A stretch of 14,963 nt of DNA, from NCBI GenBank assembly GCA_041689775.1, contig JBDNFP010000427.1, positions 1 to 14,963 of the forward strand. The letters are read 5' to 3'. The notes below the pieces were generated by a model. It ran no database searches. It was not told the DNA's origin and saw only the letters and a list, made by a program, of their open reading frames with translations. Positions 1-7,399 of this stretch are shown piece after piece. The translations under genes were made by a program, and so were the position numbers. The first letter of the stretch is position 1. Each line of letters begins with the position of its first letter. The DNA comes from JBDNFP01 sp041689775 (lineage in GTDB: Bacteria > Bacteroidota > Bacteroidia > Cytophagales > Spirosomataceae).

Positions 1-188
1 TATGTTTTTCTAAAAACGAGCAAATTCATGACAATGTCATTGGTATGTACATCAACAAACACTATTTCAAAACAGGAACATATGGCGACTCCGTCGCTGC
101 ATGATCAACCCTTTATAGACACTACCCTATTTTCGAACGTTTCCTAGTCAACAGAGAGGGGATTATTCCTCGGGAGAGGCTCAACGGT

Positions 189-404
189 ATGATCAGCCAG
201 CTGCATCATTTTGTGCGGTTGGCAACCAAAATTCTGGATGAGATTACATCCAATGAAAAGCAAATGTGCCTTGATAAGAAAACCTGTGGCGAGGTCGGTG
301 AAGATTATCGGTACCTGAGGGAAGAAATGTTCTACTACGAACAGAACTACCGTCAATTCAAAAAGGAATTCCGTGCTTTTGCGGCAGGCCTGGAGTACGC
401 CTGA
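189..404 (+). CDS. small helical protein of unknown function, 5' end uncertain
   Basis: This 71-codon frame starts at ATG 189 and ends at TGA 402-404. I do not recognise the family. The product is highly charged and predicted helical (segments such as RYLREEMFYYEQNYRQFKKE), with two cysteines six residues apart (CLDKKTC), no signal peptide and no membrane segment. The same frame stays open upstream to a TGA at 102-104 and reads protein-like there (YPIFERFLVNREGIIPRERL, then NG before the Met). However, it holds no ATG, GTG or TTG codon between the stop and 189. The natural start may therefore lie further upstream and have been cut off by a frameshift, because frame 1 is open from the window edge to a TAG at 145-147. 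Alternatively the protein simply starts at 189. The next gene is on the same strand about 110 bases downstream with its own promoter. Confidence 0.5.
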   Translation: MISQLHHFVRLATKILDEITSNEKQMCLDKKTCGEVGEDYRYLREEMFYYEQNYRQFKKEFRAFAAGLEYA

Positions 405-441
405 TAATTATGTGACCCCGCATGCATTTTTCGTCTAAAAG

Positions 442-471
442 TTGCTGAACTCAATAAAATAGTTAGATTTG
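442..471 (+). promoter_or_regulatory. Bacteroidota-type promoter for the BON-LysM gene
   Basis: TTG at 442-444 (-33 element), a 19-base spacer and TAGATTTG at 464-471 (-7 element) match the Bacteroidota consensus TTG-N19/20-TAnnTTTG exactly. Transcription would start near 477, upstream of ATG 517. The -7 element overlaps the TTG at 469, which argues against that TTG being the start codon of the next gene. Confidence 0.75.
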
Positions 472-516
472 AACAATTTTTTTCAATCATTATTAACTAG
501 CAAACCTTATCATCGT

Positions 517-975
517 ATGGGATTAATGTCATTTTTAAAGGGAGTAGGTGAAAAAGTTTTCAAAAAAGAAGAAGTAGCACCTGCTACACCTGAAGTTGAA
601 CCTTTACGCGCCAGCGCCCTTCTTGCACACATCAAGGCATTAGGACTTCACTATAACACAATCGCTGTTAAAACAGTTGGTGATACTGTCGTATTGGAAG
701 GTGAAGTAGCCAAGCAAGAAGACTCCGAAAAGATTGCACTTTCTGTTGGTAATGTAGAAGGTGTTGCCGTAGTAGATAATCGGATGATGGTTGCCGAGCC
801 AGCGCCCGAAGCAAAGTTCCACACTGTGGTAAAGGGCGATAGCCTTTCAAAAATCGCCAAAGAGTACTACGGTGATATGATGAAGTACCCAGTGATTTTT
901 GAGGCAAATAAGCCAATGCTATCGCACCCCGACAAAATATACCCAGGTCAGGTACTTCGTATCCCGGCTCTGTAA
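517..975 (+). CDS. BON and LysM domain protein (Kbp/YgaU-like)
   Basis: This 152-residue cytoplasmic-type protein has no signal peptide. The N-terminal helix MGLMSFLKGVGEKVF resembles the start of the E. coli potassium-binding protein Kbp (YgaU, about 149 residues). A BON domain follows at about residues 33-92 (IAVKTVGDTVVLEGEV, then VGNVEGVAVVDNRM), then a LysM domain at about 100-150 (FHTVVKGDSLSKIAKEYYGD, then YPGQVLRIP). In E. coli the family binds K+ in the cytoplasm and is linked to K+ and osmotic response. A peptidoglycan-binding role has also been suggested from the LysM domain alone. ATG 517 is chosen because a promoter -7 element ends at 471 and because MGL matches the family start. 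ATG 526 is an alternative. The gene stands alone and ends at a strong palindromic terminator. The domain calls are secure, and K+ binding in this organism is inferred. Confidence 0.88.
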   Translation: MGLMSFLKGVGEKVFKKEEVAPATPEVEPLRASALLAHIKALGLHYNTIAVKTVGDTVVLEGEVAKQEDSEKIALSVGNVEGVAVVDNRMMVAEPAPEAKFHTVVKGDSLSKIAKEYYGDMMKYPVIFEANKPMLSHPDKIYPGQVLRIPAL

Positions 976-1000
976 GTGATTTATCAGTATTCTGAATTGA

Positions 1001-1036
1001 AAAAGTCTCCCGTTTAAACGGGAGACTTTTTTGTAT
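1001..1036. terminator. perfect palindromic bidirectional terminator
   Basis: Bases 1001-1030 form a perfect 30-base palindrome (arm AAAAGTCTCCCGTTT). It gives a GC-containing stem flanked by A-runs and T-runs on both sides. It lies between the end of the BON-LysM gene (+) and the end of the VWA gene (-), so it can terminate both converging transcripts. Confidence 0.9.
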
Positions 1037-1063
1037 TAACGAAATCCAAAACGAAGTGTAGGA

Positions 1064-2170
1064 TTAGTTCTTGAAGTTTTTACGACGATTACGCTGGAAG
1101 TCCTCTAATACGAATCCTCCAAGCCCCTGCAAATTACTGTAATAGGCCCTTCCGTTATTTACTTTTGTGAAGTTTTGAACGAACTGCTTGAGATAAGGGT
1201 CCGAAGCAATCATGAAAGTTGTAACGGGGATATCCAATCGCCTGCATTGGGCCGCCAACGTCAATGTCTTATTTATGATCTTACGGTCAAGTCCGAAGCT
1301 ATTTTTGTAATAATTAATCCCCTGTTTGAGACAAGTAGGCTTACCGTCGGTGATCATAAAAATCTGCTTGTTGCGGGTCTTCTTACGCCGTAATAAATCC
1401 ATAGCTAGTTCCAATCCGGCCACCGTGTTGGTGTGGTAAGGACCCACTTCAAGGTAAGGAAGGTCTTTTATCTGAATTTGCCAGGCATCATTACCAAATA
1501 CGATGATATCAAGAGAATCCTTCGGGTACTTAGTTTTGATAAGCTCAGCTAGAGCTAGGGCCACTTTTTTAGCCGGAGTGATACGGTCCTCGCCATAGAG
1601 GATCATCGAGTGGCTGATATCAATCATCATGACCGTAGCGGTGGTAGTCTTTTGCTCTTTCTCTACTACTTCCAAGTCATTTTCCATGAGGGTGAAATCA
1701 CCTAAGCCATGGTTAACCTGCGCATTCTTGATCGACTCTGTCATCGAAATCTGTTCGAGAGAATCACCAAATTGGAAAGGACGTATGTCACTGCTCAACT
1801 CATCGCCGGATCCTGAGAATGGAGTATGGTGGTTCCCCCCCGATTTAGACCTTTTAAGCTTACCAAAGATTTCTTCAAGAGCACTTTTCCTGATACTCTG
1901 CTCGCTTTTAGCCGTCATTACTACCTGACCATCTCCTTCTTTTTCGGTGATGTAGCCTTTTTTCTTTAAGTCTTCGTAAAAATCCCCAATGCCATATTGA
2001 TCGTTGGTTAATCTGTATTTTCGGTCCAATTCGCTCAACCATGACATGGCGTCTGATACATTACCTGAGGACATTAGTAAGAGCTGTTGAAAGATAGTTA
2101 GTAGTTGGTCAAACTTACTGTTTGGGCCCTGTTCTTCGGGAATATATTCTGAAAAATGATGTCCTTGCAT
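1064..2170 (-). CDS. VWA-domain protein with intact MIDAS
   Basis: The protein has 368 residues from the ATG complementary to 2168-2170. An upstream TTG at 2233 would add 21 residues and looks less likely. The N-terminal half (about 1-175) is charged, probably helical and of no domain I recognise. The C-terminal half (about 176-365) is a von Willebrand factor A fold: strand ATVMMIDISHS with the metal-site DxSxS (D184, S186, S188), a threonine in HTNT (about 247-249), and MITDGKP with D275. This is a full MIDAS, so metal-dependent ligand or protein binding is expected. Related bacterial VWA proteins often work with MoxR-type AAA+ ATPases or Mg-chelatase-like proteins, but no such gene is visible here, so the partner is unknown. 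There is no signal peptide, so it is probably cytoplasmic. It is monocistronic between two terminators. The basic C-terminus (RNRRKNFKN) is notable. Confidence 0.8.
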   Translation of the reverse strand: MQGHHFSEYIPEEQGPNSKFDQLLTIFQQLLLMSSGNVSDAMSWLSELDRKYRLTNDQYGIGDFYEDLKKKGYITEKEGDGQVVMTAKSEQSIRKSALEEIFGKLKRSKSGGNHHTPFSGSGDELSSDIRPFQFGDSLEQISMTESIKNAQVNHGLGDFTLMENDLEVVEKEQKTTTATVMMIDISHSMILYGEDRITPAKKVALALAELIKTKYPKDSLDIIVFGNDAWQIQIKDLPYLEVGPYHTNTVAGLELAMDLLRRKKTRNKQIFMITDGKPTCLKQGINYYKNSFGLDRKIINKTLTLAAQCRRLDIPVTTFMIASDPYLKQFVQNFTKVNNGRAYYSNLQGLGGFVLEDFQRNRRKNFKN

Positions 2171-2315
2171 AGTAAAAAGGTTTTTGGGCAGGTGAGAGAA
2201 TAATGCGCGCGATAGAAGCGTTGCCAACACCAATAGAACGTAATGTACTACCTTTTGGTTTTCTGACCTTGCCCGAAATCCATAAATATAGCCCTAAACT
2301 CAGACGAAAACAGAA

Positions 2316-2336
2316 AGGCGGCCTTGTGGGCCGCCT
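2316..2336 (-). terminator. rho-independent terminator after brxA
   Basis: An 8-bp perfect GC-rich stem (AGGCGGCC at 2316-2323, GGCCGCCT at 2329-2336) has a 5-base loop. On the minus strand it is followed by a T-rich tail (TTCTGTTTTC). It sits 26 bases past the brxA stop codon and probably closes the suf-brxA transcript. Confidence 0.75.
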
Positions 2337-2361
2337 CTTCCATCCAATAATATTAGACTTC

Positions 2362-2790
2362 TTACGCCTTTTCGCCGCAGAATTCCTCAAATGCCATTTG
2401 GAGATGCTGAGAGATCATCTCCGCCGAACGACCTTCAATGTGGTGACGCTCGATAAAATGAACTAGTTCATTATTTCTGAAAATAGCAATCGCGGGAGAG
2501 GATGGAGGGTAAGGTAGCGTGAGTTCACGCATCTTGTTTACCGCTCCGGTATCTACTCCGGCAAAAACTGTGACCAAATTGTCAGGCTTGATCTCACTTT
2601 GAGCAATGGCTGCTTTTACACCCGGACGAGCAGCTCCGGCTGCGCATCCGCATACCGAATTGATCATCACAAGAGTAGTGCCTTCGGCGGTTGACATAAA
2701 GTTATCCACTTCTTCGGCTGAGAGTAGTTCCTTGAAACCTACGCTAGTGAGGTCGGCTTTCATTGGAGCAACTAATTGTGGAGGATACAT
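2362..2790 (-). CDS. brxA: bacilliredoxin, BrxA/BrxB (YphP/YqiW) family
   Basis: The 142-residue protein is close to the usual 140-145 for the DUF1094 family. It begins MYPPQLVAPM, the classic family start, and carries the CGC redox motif at 47-49 (NSVCGCAAG) followed by ARPGVK. The fold is thioredoxin-like. In Firmicutes these proteins remove bacillithiol from S-bacillithiolated proteins. Several Bacteroidota also make bacillithiol, so the same role is plausible but inferred. It is the last gene of a minus-strand run behind the Fe-S assembly genes, 70 bases from sufT, and is closed by a terminator. The context suggests thiol repair or protection linked to Fe-S assembly. Whether it shares the suf transcript is uncertain, since no exact promoter was found in the 70-base gap. 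Confidence 0.88.
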   Translation of the reverse strand: MYPPQLVAPMKADLTSVGFKELLSAEEVDNFMSTAEGTTLVMINSVCGCAAGAARPGVKAAIAQSEIKPDNLVTVFAGVDTGAVNKMRELTLPYPPSSPAIAIFRNNELVHFIERHHIEGRSAEMISQHLQMAFEEFCGEKA

Positions 2791-2860
2791 AGTATTATTT
2801 ACTTTAAGTTGAAATTAATTTATTAATAAAGGATTGAACCTGGGTAGTTTAAGAACCCAA

Positions 2861-3187
2861 TTACATAAATCCTAGTTCAAGTCTTGCCTCCTCCGACATC
2901 ATTTCGGTAGAATAGGGAGGGTCAAAAGTAAGTTCAAGACTAACGTCATTGACGCCAGACACTTCTCTTATTCTTTGCTCTACTTCGCCCGGTAAGGTGC
3001 CGGCTGAGGGGCAGGCAGGAGAGGTGAGCGTCATGGATACGTATACATTATTGATCGGGAAAATTTTCAGATCGTAAATCAATCCCAGTTCGTATACGTC
3101 AACCGGAATTTCCGGATCATAGACAGACTTGATCGCCTTGATAATTTCCTCTCTGAGTTCGGCTTCGGTGATTGTTGTATTTTCCAT
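2861..3187 (-). CDS. sufT: SufT-like Fe-S assembly protein, MIP18/DUF59 family
   Basis: The 108-residue single-domain protein has the MIP18/DUF59 signatures YDPEIPVDVYELGLIYDL (23-40) and TSPACPSAGTLP with the conserved Cys59, and the terminal region TFDPPYS. Stand-alone members next to suf genes (SufT, also annotated as SUF system Fe-S cluster assembly protein) assist maturation of Fe-S proteins. Related PaaD and MIP18 proteins act in Fe-S insertion too. The gene follows sufE, with a 181-base gap holding an 8-bp inverted repeat, and precedes brxA. The start ATG at 3185-3187 gives a compact protein. Function is assigned from family and neighbourhood, and its client proteins are unknown. Confidence 0.88.
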   Translation of the reverse strand: MENTTITEAELREEIIKAIKSVYDPEIPVDVYELGLIYDLKIFPINNVYVSMTLTSPACPSAGTLPGEVEQRIREVSGVNDVSLELTFDPPYSTEMMSEEARLELGFM

Positions 3188-3228
3188 TGTATTGGGTACT
3201 TAGCTTTTACTTGGTTAAGTTGTAAAGG

Positions 3229-3263
3229 AAGAGAATGAAGGTAGTTGGTACCATTATTCTCTT
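3229..3263. repeat. 8-bp inverted repeat in the sufT leader
   Basis: AAGAGAAT at 3229-3236 and ATTCTCTT at 3256-3263 are perfect inverted copies separated by 19 bases, which include a GGTACC palindrome (3248-3253 region). They lie 42-76 bases upstream of the sufT start codon. This could be an operator or a leader hairpin between sufE and sufT. Nothing else is seen in this 181-base gap. Confidence 0.35.
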
Positions 3264-3368
3264 GTAGAAAACTGTTGATTATTAACTAGTTAGTTGCTAG
3301 CCTTTTAATTTTTTCTGAGTATCAATGATGTATCAATCACTTATAAAGGGCTATAAGCTAACAGCTAT

Positions 3369-3794
3369 TTACTGGTTAATACTCTGATAAGCCAGCCCGT
3401 ATGTTTTCATTTGTTTCACCATGCTTGCCAATCCATTGGAGCGGGTTTGGGCAAGGTGCTGATGCAAACCAATTCGCTCCATGAAATATAGATCAGCCTT
3501 GGCAATATCTTCCGGTTTATGACCAGACAATACTTTTACCAACATGCTAACCAAACCTTTTACGATGATGGCGTCACTGTCAGCCTCAAAGGCTAGGTTA
3601 TCGCCATCGGTAGTAGCCGTCAGCCACACCCGTGACTGACAGCCTTTGATAATATTCTCTTCGGATTTGAACTCTTCTTTCAGGGTAGCCAATTGCTTCC
3701 CCATGTCAATGATATATTCGTATTTACTTTCCCAATCATCGAAAAGGCTAAAATCTTCGATTAACTCGTCCTGTACTTCGTTAATTGTCATCAT
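3369..3794 (-). CDS. sufE: cysteine desulfuration protein SufE
   Basis: The 141-residue protein is typical for SufE. It accepts the persulfide sulfur from SufS and passes it to the SufBCD scaffold. The sulfur-accepting Cys52 is visible in the family motif IKGCQSRVWL (49-58). The helix FDDWESKYEYIIDMGKQL (18-35) is the standard N-terminal segment, and the C-terminus holds GLHQHLAQTRSNGL. The start is one of two adjacent Met codons (MMTIN), so it could be one residue shorter. It lies 90 bases after the sufS stop codon and is probably in the same operon. The GCQS motif distinguishes it from the zinc-binding SufU alternative. Confidence 0.95.
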   Translation of the reverse strand: MMTINEVQDELIEDFSLFDDWESKYEYIIDMGKQLATLKEEFKSEENIIKGCQSRVWLTATTDGDNLAFEADSDAIIVKGLVSMLVKVLSGHKPEDIAKADLYFMERIGLHQHLAQTRSNGLASMVKQMKTYGLAYQSINQ

Positions 3795-3884
3795 GAACTA
3801 ATAGTATAAAAATAGCTAATGTCTGAGTGTACTTATTAATTACAGGCCATTATCATCATTCCCGTTAGGTTAGTAATGGAAAGC

Positions 3885-5126
3885 TTAGCCAAGCATTTTT
3901 TTGACTTTATATAAACCCTGCACGAGCCGGTCAACCTCGTCAATTGTGTTATAAACAGCAAAGGAGGCGCGGGTGGTTCCGGGAATTCCGAAACGTTGCA
4001 TCAAGGGTTGGGTACAGTGGTGCCCGGTTCTCACGGCAATACCTTGTTGGTCGAGCAATACCCCTATATCCTGATGATGAATACCTTCCATCAAAAAGGA
4101 TATTACGCTTATCTTATTAGCCGCTGTACCCACTACTTTCAATCCTTGGATACTTTGTAACGCATCGGTAGCGTAGTCGAGTAGTTGATTTTCGTAGGCG
4201 GCAATATTCGATTTTCCAATAGCCTGCACGTAATCAACGGCGGCCTTCGATGCCACCACGTCGGCAATATTGGGCGTACCGGCTTCAAACTTGTAGGGAA
4301 GCTCATTGTAGGTAGTTTTTTCAAACGTTACCTCTTTGATCATTTCTCCACCACCCCGGTAGGGAGGCATAGCATCCAGTAACTCTTTCTTTCCGTACAG
4401 TATACCCATACCCGTCGGGCCCAGAAGCTTGTGCATGGAGAAAACGTAGAAATCGCAGTCTAATGCCTGCATATCCAGATCCAAGTGCAAAGTAGCCTGC
4501 GCGCCATCAATCAATACCTTGGCTCCAACCGCGTGGGCTTTCCGGGTGATTTCTTCCACCGGGTTGACTGTCCCAAGGGTATTTGATACGTGCACTACTG
4601 ATACCAATTTGGTACGTTCGGTGAGCATATTGTCATACGAATCCATGAGGATTTCTCCTGCATCGTTGATGGGGATGATGCGAAGTACACACCCTTTTTC
4701 CTCACACAGCATTTGCCAGGGCACGATATTGGAATGGTGCTCCATGGTACTGATCAGTATTTCATCTCCTTTTTTCAAAAATGAGCGACCGTAAGTTTGC
4801 GCGATGAGATTTATCCCGTCGGTAGTACCGTAGGTGAAAATAATCTCCTCCATCAGGCGGGCATTCATGAAAGTCTGAATGCTCTTTCTGGTAGCTTCAA
4901 ACTCGGCCGTAGCTTTTTCTGCCAAATGGTGGATTCCCCGGTGAATATTAGCGTTGGTGTGCTCATAGTAACCCGAAAGTGCAGTTATAACCGATCGGGG
5001 TTTCTGAGTGGTCGCAGCATTATCAAAGTATACAAGGGGCTTGCCGTTGATTACTTCGTTGAGAATCGGGAAATCTTCCCGAATTTTGGTGGCATTCAAT
5101 AATTCATTACTAAGAGTCAATGTCAT
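3885..5126 (-). CDS. sufS: cysteine desulfurase SufS (class V aminotransferase fold, group II)
   Basis: This PLP enzyme releases sulfur from L-cysteine as an enzyme persulfide, giving alanine. From ATG 5126 it has 413 residues, close to E. coli SufS (406). Visible residues include FDNAATTQKP (34-43), His130 in MEHHSN, Asp208 in LIDGAQ, PLP-lysine Lys233 in FSMHKLLGP, and persulfide Cys371 in RTGHHCTQP, followed by Arg386. Each lies about seven residues beyond its E. coli counterpart (H123, K226, C364, R379). An upstream ATG at 5180 would overlap the end of the sufD region more closely and add 18 basic residues unlike the family, so 5126 is preferred. It sits 77 bases downstream of sufD and upstream of its partner sufE. 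Confidence 0.95.
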   Translation of the reverse strand: MTLTLSNELLNATKIREDFPILNEVINGKPLVYFDNAATTQKPRSVITALSGYYEHTNANIHRGIHHLAEKATAEFEATRKSIQTFMNARLMEEIIFTYGTTDGINLIAQTYGRSFLKKGDEILISTMEHHSNIVPWQMLCEEKGCVLRIIPINDAGEILMDSYDNMLTERTKLVSVVHVSNTLGTVNPVEEITRKAHAVGAKVLIDGAQATLHLDLDMQALDCDFYVFSMHKLLGPTGMGILYGKKELLDAMPPYRGGGEMIKEVTFEKTTYNELPYKFEAGTPNIADVVASKAAVDYVQAIGKSNIAAYENQLLDYATDALQSIQGLKVVGTAANKISVISFLMEGIHHQDIGVLLDQQGIAVRTGHHCTQPLMQRFGIPGTTRASFAVYNTIDEVDRLVQGLYKVKKMLG

Positions 5127-5203
5127 TTTTCTTCTGTTTTTGGATAGTAAGCCTTCCCACGCTGCCAAACGACAAGTCATTAGTTGGTGTGGCGTTGCTT
5201 TGA

Positions 5204-6520
5204 TCAGGCTTGGGTTAGCTTTTGGGTAATGATACCTTCTAAATAATCTCCAATTGCCTCAATCTTGATCTGACTGATGACGTCTTCACAGAAAGCAAAC
5301 ATGAGTAAACTCATGGCCTCTGGCTTCGAAATACCCCGTGAGCGCAGGTAAAACAATGCCTCATCGTCTAGTTGTCCGGTGGTAGTACCGTGTGAACACT
5401 TGACGTCATCGGCAAAAATTTCAAGCTGAGGTTTGGTATTCATGGTGGCTTCCCTAGAAAGCACCACGTTTTTACAAGATTGGAAGGCGTTGGTCTTTTG
5501 AGCGTCTTCCCTTACAAAGATTTTTCCGTTAAAAACACCCGTCGATTTACCACGTAATACCCCTTTGTAAAGCTCATTACTCTGTGAGTTAGGCTTTTGG
5601 TGGTCCGCTACGGTATGGTTGTCGATGTGCTGCTTCCCGTCAGGAAAATACAGACCATACATAAAAATCTCGCAGAATTCTCCGTCAATGGCTATGTTCA
5701 GGTTATTACGAATAAAACTTCCGTTTAGAGAAACAGTAGCCGCGTAAAAATTGCCGCGATCTTTTACCTGGACATGGGTAGTCCCTACGTGATATGATTG
5801 CTGGCTATCGTTCTGTACTTTATAGTATTGGACCCGGGCGTCTTCGCCTACGAAAATTTCCGTCACGGCATTGGTTAGGGAGTGTGATTCTCCCAGCGTT
5901 TGGAATATCTCGGTTACCTTCACTTCGGCATTTTTTTCAACCACAAAAAGGTTGCGTGGCTGAGCGCCGATATTTTCCTTGCGTGCATCGTTGATGCAGT
6001 ATATAATCACGGGTTGCTCTACGGTTTTACCTTCGGGAACGTGTACAAACAGACCCTCGGCGGCAAAAGCCGTATTTAACGCGGTAAAAGCTTCGTTTTG
6101 AGAATCTGCTTTACCAAAATGCTCGGCGACTACGTCAGGAAGAGTGTTGGTCGCCTCACGAAGTGTCATCACGGAAAGCTCATCCTTGGGTGAAACAATG
6201 CTGGATAGGTCAGCATCATAAGTTCCATTAATGAAGAAAAGAATATTCCCGGTCAGGTTAGGAATAAGGTAGGGGGCAATCGTTTCGGCAGTAACAGAAT
6301 GGTTGCCTTCAAACTGGTACGAACGGGCAATTAGGTTCTTGACGTTGCTGTACTTCCATTCCTCATGTTTTGGGGTAGGAAAGCCTAACGCATCAAATCG
6401 CTCAAAAGCCTGACGCTTAGTTTTATGAAAAGATGACTGTGCTTCGCCATTAAGGGCCTTTTCCCGATCGTAAAAATCGGAAATAAGCTGGCTTTTTAAA
6501 TCTATTGTTTCAGTACTCAT
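5204..6520 (-). CDS. sufD: Fe-S cluster assembly protein SufD
   Basis: The 438-residue SufD forms the SufBC2D scaffold complex with SufB and the ATPase SufC. The N-terminal helical domain contains FPTPKHEEWKYSNV (47-60), a SufD/SufB family signature. The middle is the right-handed beta-helix core. The C-terminus contains FADDVKCSHGTTTGQLD (369-385) with Cys375 and the His377 conserved in SufD (His360 in E. coli). It is followed by LDDEALFYLRSRGI, the SufC-contact region. It is SufD rather than SufB because it is short and lacks the long SufB N-terminal region. The start is 43 bases after the sufC stop. No SufB is encoded in the window. Confidence 0.93.
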   Translation of the reverse strand: MSTETIDLKSQLISDFYDREKALNGEAQSSFHKTKRQAFERFDALGFPTPKHEEWKYSNVKNLIARSYQFEGNHSVTAETIAPYLIPNLTGNILFFINGTYDADLSSIVSPKDELSVMTLREATNTLPDVVAEHFGKADSQNEAFTALNTAFAAEGLFVHVPEGKTVEQPVIIYCINDARKENIGAQPRNLFVVEKNAEVKVTEIFQTLGESHSLTNAVTEIFVGEDARVQYYKVQNDSQQSYHVGTTHVQVKDRGNFYAATVSLNGSFIRNNLNIAIDGEFCEIFMYGLYFPDGKQHIDNHTVADHQKPNSQSNELYKGVLRGKSTGVFNGKIFVREDAQKTNAFQSCKNVVLSREATMNTKPQLEIFADDVKCSHGTTTGQLDDEALFYLRSRGISKPEAMSLLMFAFCEDVISQIKIEAIGDYLEGIITQKLTQA

Positions 6521-6563
6521 TGCAATGTTAGGACTAATGTTAAAAAGAAAAAGTAAGCGATGC

Positions 6564-7325
6564 TTAGGCGTGAGCGGCTTCCACCTCGGCCTTTATCCAG
6601 TCATATCCTTTTTCTTCCAGTTCGAGTGCAAGCTCCTTCGTGCCTGACTTAACAATCCTGCCTCTGTACAGTACATGAACATAGTCAGGCACAATGTAAT
6701 CTAGCAGGCGTTGGTAGTGAGTAACAACAATGGTTGCTTTTTCTGGGGACCGTAGGGTATTCACGCCCTCAGCCACAATACGAAGCGCATCGATATCAAG
6801 CCCCGAGTCAGTTTCGTCAAGGATTGCCAGAGTCGGATCAAGTACCGCCATCTGGAAAATCTCATTTCTTTTTTTCTCTCCACCCGAGAAACCTTCGTTC
6901 AACGAACGCTTCAGTAGTGAGTCATTCATACTTACCAATTTGGCCTTTTCCCGCACCATTTTCAGGAACTGAGCGGCATCAAGAGGCGCCTCTCCTCTGT
7001 ATTTGCGAATTTCATTAACGGCTGTTTTAAGGAAGTTAATGGTCGTAACACCGGGAATCTCTACGGGATACTGGAATGCCAAGAAGATTCCTTCTGCCGC
7101 GCGCTGTTCGGGAGCGAGTTCAAGAAGTTTCTTTCCAAGGAAAACTACTTCACCGCTGGTAACTTCGTATTCTTCGCGGCCGGCCAATACCGAAGCAAGT
7201 GTACTTTTTCCAGATCCATTGGGTCCCATTATAGCGTGCACTTCGCCCGCTTTTACTTCCAAATTAATTCCTCTAAGTATTTCTTTGCCTTCGATTGAGG
7301 CGTGTAAATTGCTAATTTTGAGCAT
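6564..7325 (-). CDS. sufC: Fe-S cluster assembly ATPase SufC
   Basis: The 253-residue cytoplasmic ABC-type ATPase drives conformational change of the SufB-SufD scaffold. Walker A is GPNGSGKST (34-42), the Q-loop is in AFQYPVEIPG (83-92), the SufC-type signature is FSGGEKKRNEI (146-156), Walker B is LAILDETDSGLD (167-178), and the switch histidine is His203 (VTHYQRLL). ETDSGLD and the KKRNE variant of the signature are SufC hallmarks that separate it from transporter ATPases. It is the first gene of the minus-strand suf run and lies behind a promoter in the divergent region. In most genomes sufB sits directly upstream, but here the adjacent gene is a divergent arginine deiminase. Confidence 0.95.
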   Translation of the reverse strand: MLKISNLHASIEGKEILRGINLEVKAGEVHAIMGPNGSGKSTLASVLAGREEYEVTSGEVVFLGKKLLELAPEQRAAEGIFLAFQYPVEIPGVTTINFLKTAVNEIRKYRGEAPLDAAQFLKMVREKAKLVSMNDSLLKRSLNEGFSGGEKKRNEIFQMAVLDPTLAILDETDSGLDIDALRIVAEGVNTLRSPEKATIVVTHYQRLLDYIVPDYVHVLYRGRIVKSGTKELALELEEKGYDWIKAEVEAAHA

Positions 7326-7361
7326 GATAAATCGTAAGGATTGTTATTTTTTTTGAATCAG

Positions 7362-7369
7362 CAAAAGTA
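7362..7369 (-). promoter_or_regulatory. -7 element of the suf operon promoter
   Basis: On the minus strand these bases read TACTTTTG, followed by C, an exact match to the Bacteroidota -7 consensus TAnnTTTG. It lies 36 bases from the sufC start, leaving a leader of about 30 bases. A clear TTG is not present at the -33 position, where the sequence is only T-rich. Confidence 0.55.
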
Positions 7370-7399
7370 GTAAGCTTTGGTCGTTAAAAGAAATTATGA

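Noticed and set aside
469..516. TTG start for the BON-LysM protein
   Set aside because: The TTG lies inside the promoter -7 element. Family members start MGL..F, matching ATG 517.
2816..2862. TGGGT/ACCCA hairpin between sufT and brxA as a terminator
   Set aside because: It has only a 5-bp stem with a 9-base loop and no T-run, too weak to call.
5127..5180. 18-residue extension of SufS
   Set aside because: The added basic residues are unlike SufS family starts, and ATG 5126 gives catalytic residues at the expected offsets.
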